A DNA stretch of 33,506 nt from Erythrobacter sp. (GCA_030731635.1 JANQTR010000227.1:1-33506); one strand, 5' to 3'. Shown: positions 8,572 to 17,348, counted from the first letter of the stretch. A program made the numbers and translations. The notes: a model not told the origin generated them from the sequence alone.

Positions 8572-9872
8572 GTAGCGCACCGTTCAGCAAGGACAAATCC
8601 GGCGCGATCGGGGCAGGCGCAGCGCTTGGGCGCCACCGCTGGCTGGTGGTCGCGCTGCTGTTTCTGGCGACCACAGTCAACTACATCGACCGCACCATGC
8701 TAGGCTTGCTCAAGCCGGAGCTTTCGCTCGAGCTTGGCTGGAGCGAGGATGATTACGGCAACATCGTAACCGCCTTCCAGTTTGCTTACGCCTTCGGCTT
8801 TCTGTTCATGGGCTGGCTGATCGACAAGGTCGGCCCGCGAATCGGCTATGCCATTGCGATAGGGATCTGGACGGTTGGCCATGCGGCGCATGGATTTGCA
8901 TCTTCCATTGTGGCGTTCATGTCGGCCCGCGCTGTGCTTGGTGTGGGTGAAGCGGGGCATTTCCCCGCAGTCGTGCGCGCCAGCAGCGAATGGTTCCCCC
9001 AGAAAGAGCGCGCTTATGCGATCGGCTGGGTAAACTCGGCGACCACGATTGGTGTGATCCTGACCGCGCCGACATTGTGGTTGTGTATGGAAGTGATCGG
9101 CTGGGGATGGCGCGAGACTTTCATTTACACCGGAATGTTCGGCATTATGCTCGCGACAATTTGGTGGTGGGTCTATACCGCGCCGCGCCAAAGCCGCCGC
9201 GTGAACGCCGCAGAGCTTGAATGGATCGAGCATGATCCGCCCGAATCCGTGCAGCAGATCGGCTGGGGCGCGCTGGTCACAAAGCGCGAGGCATGGGCCT
9301 TTGCCGCAGCAAAGTTCCTGACCGATCCGGTCTGGTTCCTGATGCTGTTCTGGCTGCCGAGCTATTTCAGCGCCACTTACGGGATTGATCTCAAGGTTGT
9401 GCTGCTGCCGATGATTGGGATGTATCTCCTGTCGGATGTGGGGAGCATCGCGGGAGGATGGATGTCCTCACGGCTGATCCAGCGCGGCCACAGTGTCAAT
9501 TTCTCGCGCAAGGTCACGATGATGTGCGCCGGACTTTGCGTTGTGCCCTTGCTGTTCGTCTCAGGGCTGGAAAACATGTGGTTGGCGGTGCTCCTGATTG
9601 GTCTGGCGCTGGCAGGGCATCAGGCCTTTTCCACCAACCTGCTCGCCCTGCCGCCCGATATGTTCCCCAAGCGTGCGGTCGGCTCGGTGATAGGTCTTGG
9701 CGGGTTCATGGGCGGGATCGGCGGGATGATTATGGCTAAGTCGACCGGGATGGTGCTCGATGCCACTGGAGGGGATTATTCGGTCATCTTTGCCGTGTGC
9801 ACCACGGTCTATTTCGTCGCCGTTTTGGCGATCCATAGTCTGTCACCACGTCTCGCACGGGCAGAAATCTAG
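8568..9872 (+). CDS. MFS transporter, ExuT/ACS-family (hexuronate-type)
   Basis: RWLVVALLFLATTVNYIDRTMLGLLKPEL...WSEDDYGNIVTAFQFAYAFGFLFMGWLIDKVGPRIGY...GVGEAGHFPAVVRASSEWFPQKERAYAIGWVNSATTIG; ATGA overlap with upstream gene. Confidence 0.9.
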   Translation: MSSAPFSKDKSGAIGAGAALGRHRWLVVALLFLATTVNYIDRTMLGLLKPELSLELGWSEDDYGNIVTAFQFAYAFGFLFMGWLIDKVGPRIGYAIAIGIWTVGHAAHGFASSIVAFMSARAVLGVGEAGHFPAVVRASSEWFPQKERAYAIGWVNSATTIGVILTAPTLWLCMEVIGWGWRETFIYTGMFGIMLATIWWWVYTAPRQSRRVNAAELEWIEHDPPESVQQIGWGALVTKREAWAFAAAKFLTDPVWFLMLFWLPSYFSATYGIDLKVVLLPMIGMYLLSDVGSIAGGWMSSRLIQRGHSVNFSRKVTMMCAGLCVVPLLFVSGLENMWLAVLLIGLALAGHQAFSTNLLALPPDMFPKRAVGSVIGLGGFMGGIGGMIMAKSTGMVLDATGGDYSVIFAVCTTVYFVAVLAIHSLSPRLARAEI

Positions 9873-9921
9873 GTTTTGAATACCGAGAATTGAGCAACAA
9901 GCAAAGCGGCCGGCGCACGAA

Positions 9922-9935
9922 TGACACCGGTATCA
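9922..9935. promoter_or_regulatory. Putative LacI-family operator, copy 3 (TGACACCGGTATCA)
   Basis: Same motif with one palindrome-breaking change, 24 bp upstream of the probable TonB receptor start at 9959. Confidence 0.78.
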
Positions 9936-9958
9936 AAAAAATCAGGCAGGAGAGGCAA

Positions 9959-12595
9959 ATGCACAAGAAAATCTGGCTCATGAGTTCGGCGGCATGTCTG
10001 GCAGTTGTTTGCCAGGAGCCCGCTTATGCCCAAGCCCAGCCCGCTGAGGCGGACAACGCGGATCAGGGTGAAAGCAGCACGATCATCGTTTCGGGTATCA
10101 GGGACTCCCTACGCAAGGCTGCGCAGGTCAAGCGTGACGCCGATCAGGTGCTAGATGTCATCACTGCCGAAGACGTGGGCAAACTTCCTGACGACAACGT
10201 CGCCGAAGCGCTCCAGCGCGTCACCGGGGTGCAGATCACCCGCGTGTTTGGCGAAGGGCAGGCGGTCAATATTCGCGGCCTCAATCAGGTGCGGGTCGAA
10301 GTTGACGGACGCACGCTACTGGGCTTTTCGGCACGGGTCTCGCCGCCGGAAAACGATAACCTCGGCCGTTCTTCCGGTCTTGATGCCGTGCCCTCTTCGC
10401 TATTTGGCCGCCTTGAAGTGGCCAAATCATCCATTGCCAGTCAGGTCGAAGGCGGGCTCGGCGGCACGGTGAACCTCAAAACTCCAAAGCCATTCGATTT
10501 CAAGAAGCCAACCATCTCGGTCAGCGCGCGGGGCACCTATTCGGACGAATCCGAACAGTTCGAACCAGCCTTCCAGGGCCTTTTCACCACCACCTTCGGC
10601 GGCGATGACCAGTTCGGTGTCTTGCTCTCGGGCGAGTATCAGAAGCGCACCTCGCGGCTCCAATTGTTCGAACGGAACAATTTTCTCCAGCGCAATAACG
10701 GCGATCCGACCGCAACCAATCGGCTTGCGCCGCTGCAACTGCAATATGAAAACGTGCTGATCGACCGTTCGCGTATCGGCGTGAGCGGAGCGTTCCAGTG
10801 GAAAGCGTCAGACAATCTGACCCTGACGGCGGATGCTCTCTATTCGCGGGTGGATGCCGATCGCACCAATCAGGCAGTGACCTTCATCCTGCCAACCAAC
10901 CAGAACCTCAATTTCCGTAACCCGGTGTTCCAGGAGTTCGACGGTTTCCAGTACATCGTCTCCGCCCAGTCGACCGGACGCATCCGCACTCAGAGCCAGC
11001 GGCGCAAGGACCCGACCGATAACCTGCTGATCGGCTTCAATGCCAAATTCGACAGCAATGATGGTTTCACCGTTGAAGGCGACGCCTATTACAGCCGGGG
11101 TACGCTGCGGCAGGAAATCGAGGTCGTCGTACTCGACACGCCGTCAAACGTGATCGGGACTTTCGACTTCCGCAACGGCACGGTGCCCAGCCTCGTGCTT
11201 GAACGCCCGGCTGGCACGCCGTTCACTTTGACGGATCCCAGTGTTTACAACTTCCCAACCTCCGGCAACCTGACGCTGCGTGCCAACCAGCTGCCCGGCA
11301 ATCTTGAAGAATACGCCGCTCGGGTCGATTTCGGTTATGAAGTGAGCGATGGCATCAAGCTCACGGCAGGCTTGCGCTATGTCGATCTGAGTGCCGACCA
11401 GACCTCGTTCCGCAGCCGCGGGCTGGCCACGCGCGCCGAACTCGAGCCGTTCTTTGTCGCGGGCGATCCGAATTTCCTCGGCAGCATCGACGGTGATTTT
11501 CCGCGCGAATTTGCGACCTTCTTCCCCGATCGCGACTTTCTGCTGGACCGGGTGCTGACCAGCGAGCCGGGCGACGGGCCGAACGGATTCGCCCGCAACA
11601 ACCTGCGCGACTTCGTGCTGAACGAGAAGACCTATACCGGCTATGTCATGGGCAATGCCGAGTTCGACCTGCTCGGCCGGCCAGCCAAGTTCAATGCTGG
11701 CGTAAGGGTCAGTCATACGGAATTCCGTGCCAATACGCTGACACAGTTGCCGGGCAATGTGCTGGTGCCGACGATCGACACCAACAGCTTCACCAATGTG
11801 CTGCCCAGCGCCAACCTGGTCGTGAATGTCACGGATGATTTCCTGGTGCGTGTTGCCGCGTCGCAGACAATGCAGCGCGCGGGCCTTGCTGATCTTGCGC
11901 CGAGCACTTTCATCAACCCGACCAACCTCACGTCGGGCGGCGGGAACGCCCAACTGACGCCTCCGCTCTCGACCAACTTCGACATCTCGTTCGAATATTA
12001 CACCGGCGGATCAAACCTTATTTCGGCGGCGGTGTTCTACAAGGATGTCAAAGATGCGATCAGCACCGGCACGATCCAGGAAGACATTATCTTCGAAGGC
12101 GCGCCACTGACCGTTCAAACTTCGCGCCCCTTCAACATAGACAGTGCCAAGGTGAAGGGTTTCGAAGTCGGCATTACGCAGTTCCTCGACTTCCTGCCTT
12201 CGCCGTTCGACGGGCTGGGGGTGATCGCCAACTACACCTTTGCCGATAGCGAGGACAGCGCAGGCTTCCCGCTGGTGGCGACCTCGAAGCATAGCTACAA
12301 TCTCGTCGGGCTGTATGAGAAGGGCCCGCTTTCGGCCCGTGTCGCCTATAACTGGCGCGACGATGCAGTGTTCGAATTCACGCAAGGGCGACCCGACGTG
12401 ATTGCAGCCTTGTCGCAGCTTGATGCCCAGATCGGGATCGACCTGACCAAGCAGGTCACCCTGCAACTGCTGGGCCAGAATCTGCTGCCACGTCAATCGG
12501 CAACGGTCGAGATCAGCAACTTCAATCCGATCGCGCTTAACAGTTACGCTCTTTCCGAACGTCGCTTCTCAATCGGCGTACGGGCTAAGTTCTAG
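9959..12595 (+). CDS. TonB-dependent receptor (Caulobacter/Xanthomonas oligosaccharide type)
   Basis: Signal peptide, plug domain (DQVLDVITAEDVGKLPDDNVAEALQRVTGVQITRVFGEGQAVNIRGLNQVRVEVDGRTL), C-terminal beta-barrel ending in F; start ATG 9959 preceded by AGGAGAGG. Confidence 0.94.
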   Translation: MHKKIWLMSSAACLAVVCQEPAYAQAQPAEADNADQGESSTIIVSGIRDSLRKAAQVKRDADQVLDVITAEDVGKLPDDNVAEALQRVTGVQITRVFGEGQAVNIRGLNQVRVEVDGRTLLGFSARVSPPENDNLGRSSGLDAVPSSLFGRLEVAKSSIASQVEGGLGGTVNLKTPKPFDFKKPTISVSARGTYSDESEQFEPAFQGLFTTTFGGDDQFGVLLSGEYQKRTSRLQLFERNNFLQRNNGDPTATNRLAPLQLQYENVLIDRSRIGVSGAFQWKASDNLTLTADALYSRVDADRTNQAVTFILPTNQNLNFRNPVFQEFDGFQYIVSAQSTGRIRTQSQRRKDPTDNLLIGFNAKFDSNDGFTVEGDAYYSRGTLRQEIEVVVLDTPSNVIGTFDFRNGTVPSLVLERPAGTPFTLTDPSVYNFPTSGNLTLRANQLPGNLEEYAARVDFGYEVSDGIKLTAGLRYVDLSADQTSFRSRGLATRAELEPFFVAGDPNFLGSIDGDFPREFATFFPDRDFLLDRVLTSEPGDGPNGFARNNLRDFVLNEKTYTGYVMGNAEFDLLGRPAKFNAGVRVSHTEFRANTLTQLPGNVLVPTIDTNSFTNVLPSANLVVNVTDDFLVRVAASQTMQRAGLADLAPSTFINPTNLTSGGGNAQLTPPLSTNFDISFEYYTGGSNLISAAVFYKDVKDAISTGTIQEDIIFEGAPLTVQTSRPFNIDSAKVKGFEVGITQFLDFLPSPFDGLGVIANYTFADSEDSAGFPLVATSKHSYNLVGLYEKGPLSARVAYNWRDDAVFEFTQGRPDVIAALSQLDAQIGIDLTKQVTLQLLGQNLLPRQSATVEISNFNPIALNSYALSERRFSIGVRAKF

Positions 12596-12600
12596 CGCGA

Positions 12601-12663
12601 CAGGCGCCAGCGGGTCGGCGGGATGCTTCCTTCCGGCCCGCCGCCTTCGGGCTGGCGCACCTG
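12601..12663 (+). other. Long GC-rich inverted repeat / stem-loop between TonB receptor and isomerase genes
   Basis: CAGGCGCCAGC ... GCTGGCGCACCTG outer arms with inner CGGCGGG / CCCGCCG; no T-tract follows. Confidence 0.65.
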
Positions 12664-12714
12664 TAACAAAGACGACAAAAAGAACCGTGAAACTCCCATC
12701 GGAAAGCCCATCCC

Positions 12715-13347
12715 ATGAAGATTGCCCTGATTATCGAGAACAGCCAGGCAGCCAAGAATGCCACTATTCATCAGGCTCTGGCCTCGGTGGTCGAGCCGTT
12801 GGGGCATCAGGTGTTCAATTACGGGATGTACACGCCCGAAGATAAGGCCTCGCTGACCTATCCGATGAATGGCCTGCTGGCGGGCATCCTGCTCAATTCC
12901 GGAGCGGCGGATTTTGTCGTCACCGGCTGCGGCACTGGGATGGGATCGATGCTGGCCTGCAACGCCATGCCCGGCGTATTCTGCGGCCTGCTGATCGACC
13001 CCACCGATGCCTTTCTGTTCAACCAGATCAACGCCGGGAACTGCATTTCCATGCCCTATGCCAAGGGCTTCGGCTGGGCGGCAGAACTGAACCTTGCCGA
13101 TTGCTATCGCAAGCTGTTCGAAAACGAGCCGGGGCTGGGATACCCGCGCGAACGCGCCACCTTCATGGCGGCCAATCGCGGCGTGCTGGCCGATCTCAAG
13201 TCGGTGACCTGCCACGACATGCTGACCGTGCTTCGCAATGTCGATCAGGACTTGCTTCGGGCCGCGATTGCGAGCGAAAAATTTGCCGAATATTTCTATC
13301 CCAATTCGCAGGATGAGGAAATTTCAGGCCTGCTGCGCAGATTGTGA
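12715..13347 (+). CDS. RpiB/LacA/LacB-family sugar isomerase, DhuI-like (candidate 4-deoxy-L-threo-5-hexosulose-uronate ketol-isomerase)
   Basis: MKIALIIENSQAAKN...FNYGM...DFVVTGCGTGMGSMLACNAMPGVFCGL...DPTDAFLFNQINAGNCISMPYAKGFGWAAEL; CGTGxG RpiB-type motif, resembles streptococcal DhuI from memory; followed by kduD- and kdgK-like genes. Confidence 0.82.
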   Translation: MKIALIIENSQAAKNATIHQALASVVEPLGHQVFNYGMYTPEDKASLTYPMNGLLAGILLNSGAADFVVTGCGTGMGSMLACNAMPGVFCGLLIDPTDAFLFNQINAGNCISMPYAKGFGWAAELNLADCYRKLFENEPGLGYPRERATFMAANRGVLADLKSVTCHDMLTVLRNVDQDLLRAAIASEKFAEYFYPNSQDEEISGLLRRL

Positions 13348-13355
13348 GTGCGATA

Positions 13356-14111
13356 ATGGACAATCCATTCGACCTTTCTGGCAAGGTGGCCGTCGTGACC
13401 GGAGCCAATACCGGCATCGGACAGGGCATTGCCGTGGCACTGGCGCGCGCTGGGGCGGACATCGCGCTGGTAGCGCGCAGCGATGCCAGCGAAACCGCTG
13501 CGTTGATCGAGCAGGCCGGGCGACGGGTGGCCATCATCAAAGCGGATCTGGCGACGATCGAACCATGCGGGCGGATTGTCGATGAAACGATCCGCGAACT
13601 GGGCGGGCTGGATGTTCTGGTGAACAATGCCGGCATCATTCGCCGCAATGATGCGCTCGATTTCACTGAGGCGGATTGGGACGCGGTGCTCGATACCAAC
13701 CTCAAGGTTGCGTTTTTCCTCGCGCAAGCGGCGGCGCGGTACATGGTCAGCCATGGTGGGGGCGCGATCATTAACATCGCCTCGATGCTGACCTTTCAAG
13801 GCGGCATCCGCGTGGCGAGTTACACCGCATCCAAAAGCGGGATCGGCGGGCTGACCAAGTTGCTGGCCAACGAATGGGCCGCGAAAGGCATCAACGTCAA
13901 CGCCATTGCGCCGGGCTATATCGCCACCAATAATACCGCCGCATTGCAGGCCGATGTAGACCGCAATCGCCAGATCCTCGAACGCATTCCGGCGGGCCGT
14001 TGGGGGGAACCCAGCGATCTGGGCGGCGCGGCCGTCTTCCTCGCTTCGGACTCGGCGCGCTATGTGCAAGGCCACATCCTTGCCGTCGACGGGGGCTGGC
14101 TGGCACGCTGA
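13356..14111 (+). CDS. kduD: 2-dehydro-3-deoxy-D-gluconate 5-dehydrogenase-like SDR
   Basis: FDLSGKVAVVTGANTGIGQGIAVALARAGADI, NNAGIIRRNDALDF, NIASMLTFQGGIRVASYTASKSGIGGLTKLLANEWAAKGINVNAIAPGYIATNNTAAL: KduD signature. ATG 13356 preferred over upstream GTG 13344. Confidence 0.9.
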   Translation: MDNPFDLSGKVAVVTGANTGIGQGIAVALARAGADIALVARSDASETAALIEQAGRRVAIIKADLATIEPCGRIVDETIRELGGLDVLVNNAGIIRRNDALDFTEADWDAVLDTNLKVAFFLAQAAARYMVSHGGGAIINIASMLTFQGGIRVASYTASKSGIGGLTKLLANEWAAKGINVNAIAPGYIATNNTAALQADVDRNRQILERIPAGRWGEPSDLGGAAVFLASDSARYVQGHILAVDGGWLAR

Positions 14112-15125
14112 ATGACCGGGGTGGTTGCAAGTTTTGGGGAAGTGCTGCTGCGCTACAGCCCGCCAGCACCGCTGCTGCTGGCCCAGGCGCGGCAGTTGGA
14201 GATTTGCACCGGCGGTGCAGAGGCCAATGTCGCGGCCGCGCTGGCCCGCCTCAGCCATCGCAGCCGGATGCTGACGGTGCTACCCGAGAATGTCCTCGGC
14301 CAGCGAGCCAAGGCCGATCTGGCGGCGCATGGAGTGGATACAAGCCATGTCCTCCATCGGCAGGGGCGGATGGGGAGCTATTTCCTAGATGTCGCGAGCG
14401 GGCTGCGCACGGGCAAGGTCACCTATGATCGCCAACACAGCGCATTCGTGCAATCGGCCGCAGTGGACTGGCCGATTGCCGATTGGCTGGATGGCGTGTC
14501 CCACTTGCACCTTTCGGGGATAACCCTTGCTTTGAGCGAGGAGCTGGCCGACGCAACCCTCGCTTTAGCCATGGCAGCGAAAGCGATTGGTGCCACAATA
14601 TCCTTCGATGGCAACTTCCGTGCGGCTTTGTGGGAGAGCTCGCAGCGCGACCCGCGCGTGCCGATCTCCCGCATGTTTGCTGTCGCCGATATCATTTTTG
14701 CCAATCATAAGGATGCGGGGCTCGTGCTGAGCGAGGAATTCAGCGGGGAGGGACCGGCGCGCAGGCGCGAGGCTGCGCTTGCACTGCTTGATGCCTTTCC
14801 CGGCATCGCAGCCATCGCGTCAACCGCGAGGACTATCGAAGATGCGGCGACCCATCATATTTCGGCCCGCATCGATACGCCGCAAAGTGCTGAGGAAACC
14901 GATACGTGGCGAATAGCCGCAATTGTCGACCGGATCGGCACCGGGGACGCCTATGCGGCCGGAGTTTTGCATACCTGGCTTCATGATCCAAAAGACCTTG
15001 TCAGTGCGGCAAGAAACGGGCTGGGTCTCATGGCGCTGAAGCATGCAAGCTGGGGCGATGCCTCACTTGCGTCGGCAGATGATCTTGCGGCCGTGGTTAG
15101 CGGCGCAAAGGATGTTGCAAGGTAA
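14112..15125 (+). CDS. kdgK: PfkB-family sugar kinase, probable 2-keto-3-deoxygluconate kinase
   Basis: SFGEVLLRYSPP, TGGAEANVAAALARLSHRSRMLTVLPEN, FDGNFRAALW, RIGTGDAYAAGVLH; abuts the kduD-like gene. Confidence 0.87.
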   Translation: MTGVVASFGEVLLRYSPPAPLLLAQARQLEICTGGAEANVAAALARLSHRSRMLTVLPENVLGQRAKADLAAHGVDTSHVLHRQGRMGSYFLDVASGLRTGKVTYDRQHSAFVQSAAVDWPIADWLDGVSHLHLSGITLALSEELADATLALAMAAKAIGATISFDGNFRAALWESSQRDPRVPISRMFAVADIIFANHKDAGLVLSEEFSGEGPARRREAALALLDAFPGIAAIASTARTIEDAATHHISARIDTPQSAEETDTWRIAAIVDRIGTGDAYAAGVLHTWLHDPKDLVSAARNGLGLMALKHASWGDASLASADDLAAVVSGAKDVAR

Positions 15126-15320
15126 TGATTGCCGGTTCGCCCAGAACCAACATCAGCGCACAGGCTTTCGGCGCGGGTCACTTATGGACGAACGCCTGAA
15201 CGGCGATTTTCGGCAGTAGAATTACAGACACCCGCCGCCCGCTAAGCAGGGGCAACACTCTGCTATCCCCGGCGCGCACTTTGGCGTAGTCTTGCTCCAA
15301 GCATATGGCCTTGGGAGCCC

Positions 15321-15728
15321 ATCATCGAAAAACGCCTGATCTATCGTTCGCAGCCATTCGGCTTTGACAAGTCCATGCTGGCGGGCATTTTGTCAGCAGC
15401 GCGGCGCAACAATCCGCAGCAGGGCATCACTGGCGCACTGATCTGCCGGCACGATGTTTATCTCCAACTGATCGAAGGCCCGGCGGAGGCGATTGATTCG
15501 CTTTACGCCCGCATACTGTCCGATGATCGTCACACCAACGTTGATCTGTTGCTGACAGAAGACATGGGCGAACGAATGTTTCCGGCTTGGGCAATGCTCG
15601 ATGATGAAGCGCCATCGCTGTTCTGGTCAGCGCAGGATGTGGCCGCAGGCGCGCTTGAAAAAGCCAGCCCGGAAGAACTGCGTGCACCGTTTCTGCGGCT
15701 GAGCGCAGCCCATCCGGGTGCGGGTTAG
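15321..15728 (+). CDS. BLUF domain blue-light photoreceptor protein; start codon anomalous
   Basis: In-frame translation IIEKRLIYRSQPFGFDKSMLAGILSAARRNNPQQGITGALICRHDVYLQLIEGPAEAIDSLYARI...ERMFPAWAML; BLUF Tyr, Asn, Gln and W/M positions present. ORF track starts at internal ATG 15375; no ATG/GTG/TTG in frame from stop at 15243 to there. Confidence 0.78.
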   Translation: MIEKRLIYRSQPFGFDKSMLAGILSAARRNNPQQGITGALICRHDVYLQLIEGPAEAIDSLYARILSDDRHTNVDLLLTEDMGERMFPAWAMLDDEAPSLFWSAQDVAAGALEKASPEELRAPFLRLSAAHPGAG

Positions 15729-16348
15729 ACCGCAGTGACGAGGCTTTGCATCCGCTTGAGATAACGTGCCAGCACGTCGATTTCGAGGTTCACCTTGTCG
15801 TCCACCACCAACAGACCCAGCGTTGTCACGGCTGCTGTGTGCGGGATGATGTTGAGCAGGAAATCGCAAGTGCCATCCGCCCGGTCGCGCACATCGTTGA
15901 CGGTAAGCGACACGCCGTTGACGGTGATAGAGCCTTTTTCCGCGATATAAGGGGCCATTTCAGCCCGCGCGCGGATTGCGACCTGCCAACTGCCGCCTTC
16001 CTGCCGCACCAGCACCACCGTGCCGACCGAATCGACATGGCCGGTGACGATATGCCCGCCCATTTCGTCACCCAGCCTGAGCGAGGGCTCGAGGTTCAGC
16101 TTTTCGCCTGCCTGCCACATGCCGGGGACAGTGCGGCTGACGCTTTCGCCAGACAGATCGACATCAAACCAGGCATTGCCCGCGCTCCCGCCGCGCTCGA
16201 CCACCGTCAGGCATACGCCAGAACAGGCAATCGAGGCGCCAATATCGATCCGCGCCGGATCAAGCGGGGCCGTGATCCTAAGCCGCAAATCGCCGCGCTG
16301 TTCAGCCGTGGCGATGGTGCCGATGGCAGTGACGATACCGGTGAACAT
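15725..16348 (-). CDS. ribE: Riboflavin synthase alpha subunit
   Basis: MFTGIVTAIGTI...SGVCLTVVERG...MGGHIVTGHVDSVGTV...KGSITVNGVSLTVNDV...NIIPHTAAVTTLG, two lumazine-binding repeats. Confidence 0.97.
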   Translation of the reverse strand: MFTGIVTAIGTIATAEQRGDLRLRITAPLDPARIDIGASIACSGVCLTVVERGGSAGNAWFDVDLSGESVSRTVPGMWQAGEKLNLEPSLRLGDEMGGHIVTGHVDSVGTVVLVRQEGGSWQVAIRARAEMAPYIAEKGSITVNGVSLTVNDVRDRADGTCDFLLNIIPHTAAVTTLGLLVVDDKVNLEIDVLARYLKRMQSLVTAV

Positions 16349-16365
16349 GGTGCGCGGGTTCCTCT

Positions 16366-17316
16366 TTAATCTCGAATGCGCAGATAGGCGCTGAAGGTGT
16401 CGCTGCCAAGCTGACGATGTTCGCGGCTGCGCCAGCGGCCGTGCGCTTCGGCAAGGCTAGTGATGTCTAGCGCGCCAAGGCTGCGGCGGCCATCGCCGAT
16501 CAGGATCGGCGCGGTGTAAAGGTGCAATTCATCAACGAGATCAGCGCCGAGGAAGGCAGCAGCAGTGTCTGCCCCGCCTTCGACGTAGCAAGTGAGCACA
16601 TCATGAAGGCTCGCGATGTCCTGCGGCGCGGCGATGCCGGTAACGCCGATAGGGGCAGCCCCGCGGGTCAGCACCACCCGCTGCGGGGAGCGCGCCTCAA
16701 GCCCTGGCAGGCGCACGTCGAGGCGCGGTGCATCCGTCCGCCATGTCCCGCCGCCCACCAGAATAGCATCATGCTGCGCGCGCATGGCGTGAACATGCGC
16801 GCGGGCCGCCTCGCCCGTAATCCATTGGCTCGTGCCATCAGCCATCGCGATACAGCCATCCAGCGATGTCGCCAGTTTCAGCGTCACCCACGGACGTCCT
16901 GCGCGCTGCAGCATCAAAAATCCGGCGAGGCTGGCGGCAGAAGCAGGGTCACCCAGCAAGCGAACGGCAATTCCCGCCGCTTCAATGCGAGCAATGCCTT
17001 GTCCAGCAGTGCGCGGATCGGGGTCGTGCTGTCCGATCACCACCCGCGCGGGCTTTGCAGCGACAATCAGGTCGGTGCAGGCCGGGCCGCGCGGCGATTG
17101 GTGCGCGCAGGGCTCCAGCGTGACGTAAAGCGTTGCTTCGGCCAGGATCTCAGCGGTCAAACCCGCCAGCGCCGCCGCTTCGGCGTGGGGGCGCCCCCCG
17201 GCGGCGGTCCAGCCGCGTGCGATCACCCGCCCCCGGTGGACCACCAATGCGGCAACCCCGGGATTGGGACGGGACAGCGGGCGCGCACGCAAAGCCAGCT
17301 GCGCTGCGGCAGCCAT
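16366..17316 (-). CDS. ribD: Bifunctional diaminohydroxyphosphoribosylaminopyrimidine deaminase / 5-amino-6-(5-phosphoribosylamino)uracil reductase
   Basis: HAEAAAL, TLYVTLEPCAHQSPRGPACTDLI, VVIGQHDPDPRTAGQGIARIEAAGI, LKLATSLDGCIAMADGTSQWITG. Confidence 0.96.
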   Translation of the reverse strand: MAAAAQLALRARPLSRPNPGVAALVVHRGRVIARGWTAAGGRPHAEAAALAGLTAEILAEATLYVTLEPCAHQSPRGPACTDLIVAAKPARVVIGQHDPDPRTAGQGIARIEAAGIAVRLLGDPASAASLAGFLMLQRAGRPWVTLKLATSLDGCIAMADGTSQWITGEAARAHVHAMRAQHDAILVGGGTWRTDAPRLDVRLPGLEARSPQRVVLTRGAAPIGVTGIAAPQDIASLHDVLTCYVEGGADTAAAFLGADLVDELHLYTAPILIGDGRRSLGALDITSLAEAHGRWRSREHRQLGSDTFSAYLRIRD

Positions 17317-17348
17317 CCAGTCATGATCGGCAGGGATGGGGCCTGCAG

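Noticed and set aside
11144-11953. 269-aa minus-strand ORF inside the TonB receptor gene
   Set aside because: Shadow ORF opposite a well-supported beta-barrel CDS; no domain signal
13296-14258. 320-aa minus-strand ORF across kduD
   Set aside because: Shadow ORF; plus-strand KduD similarity is strong
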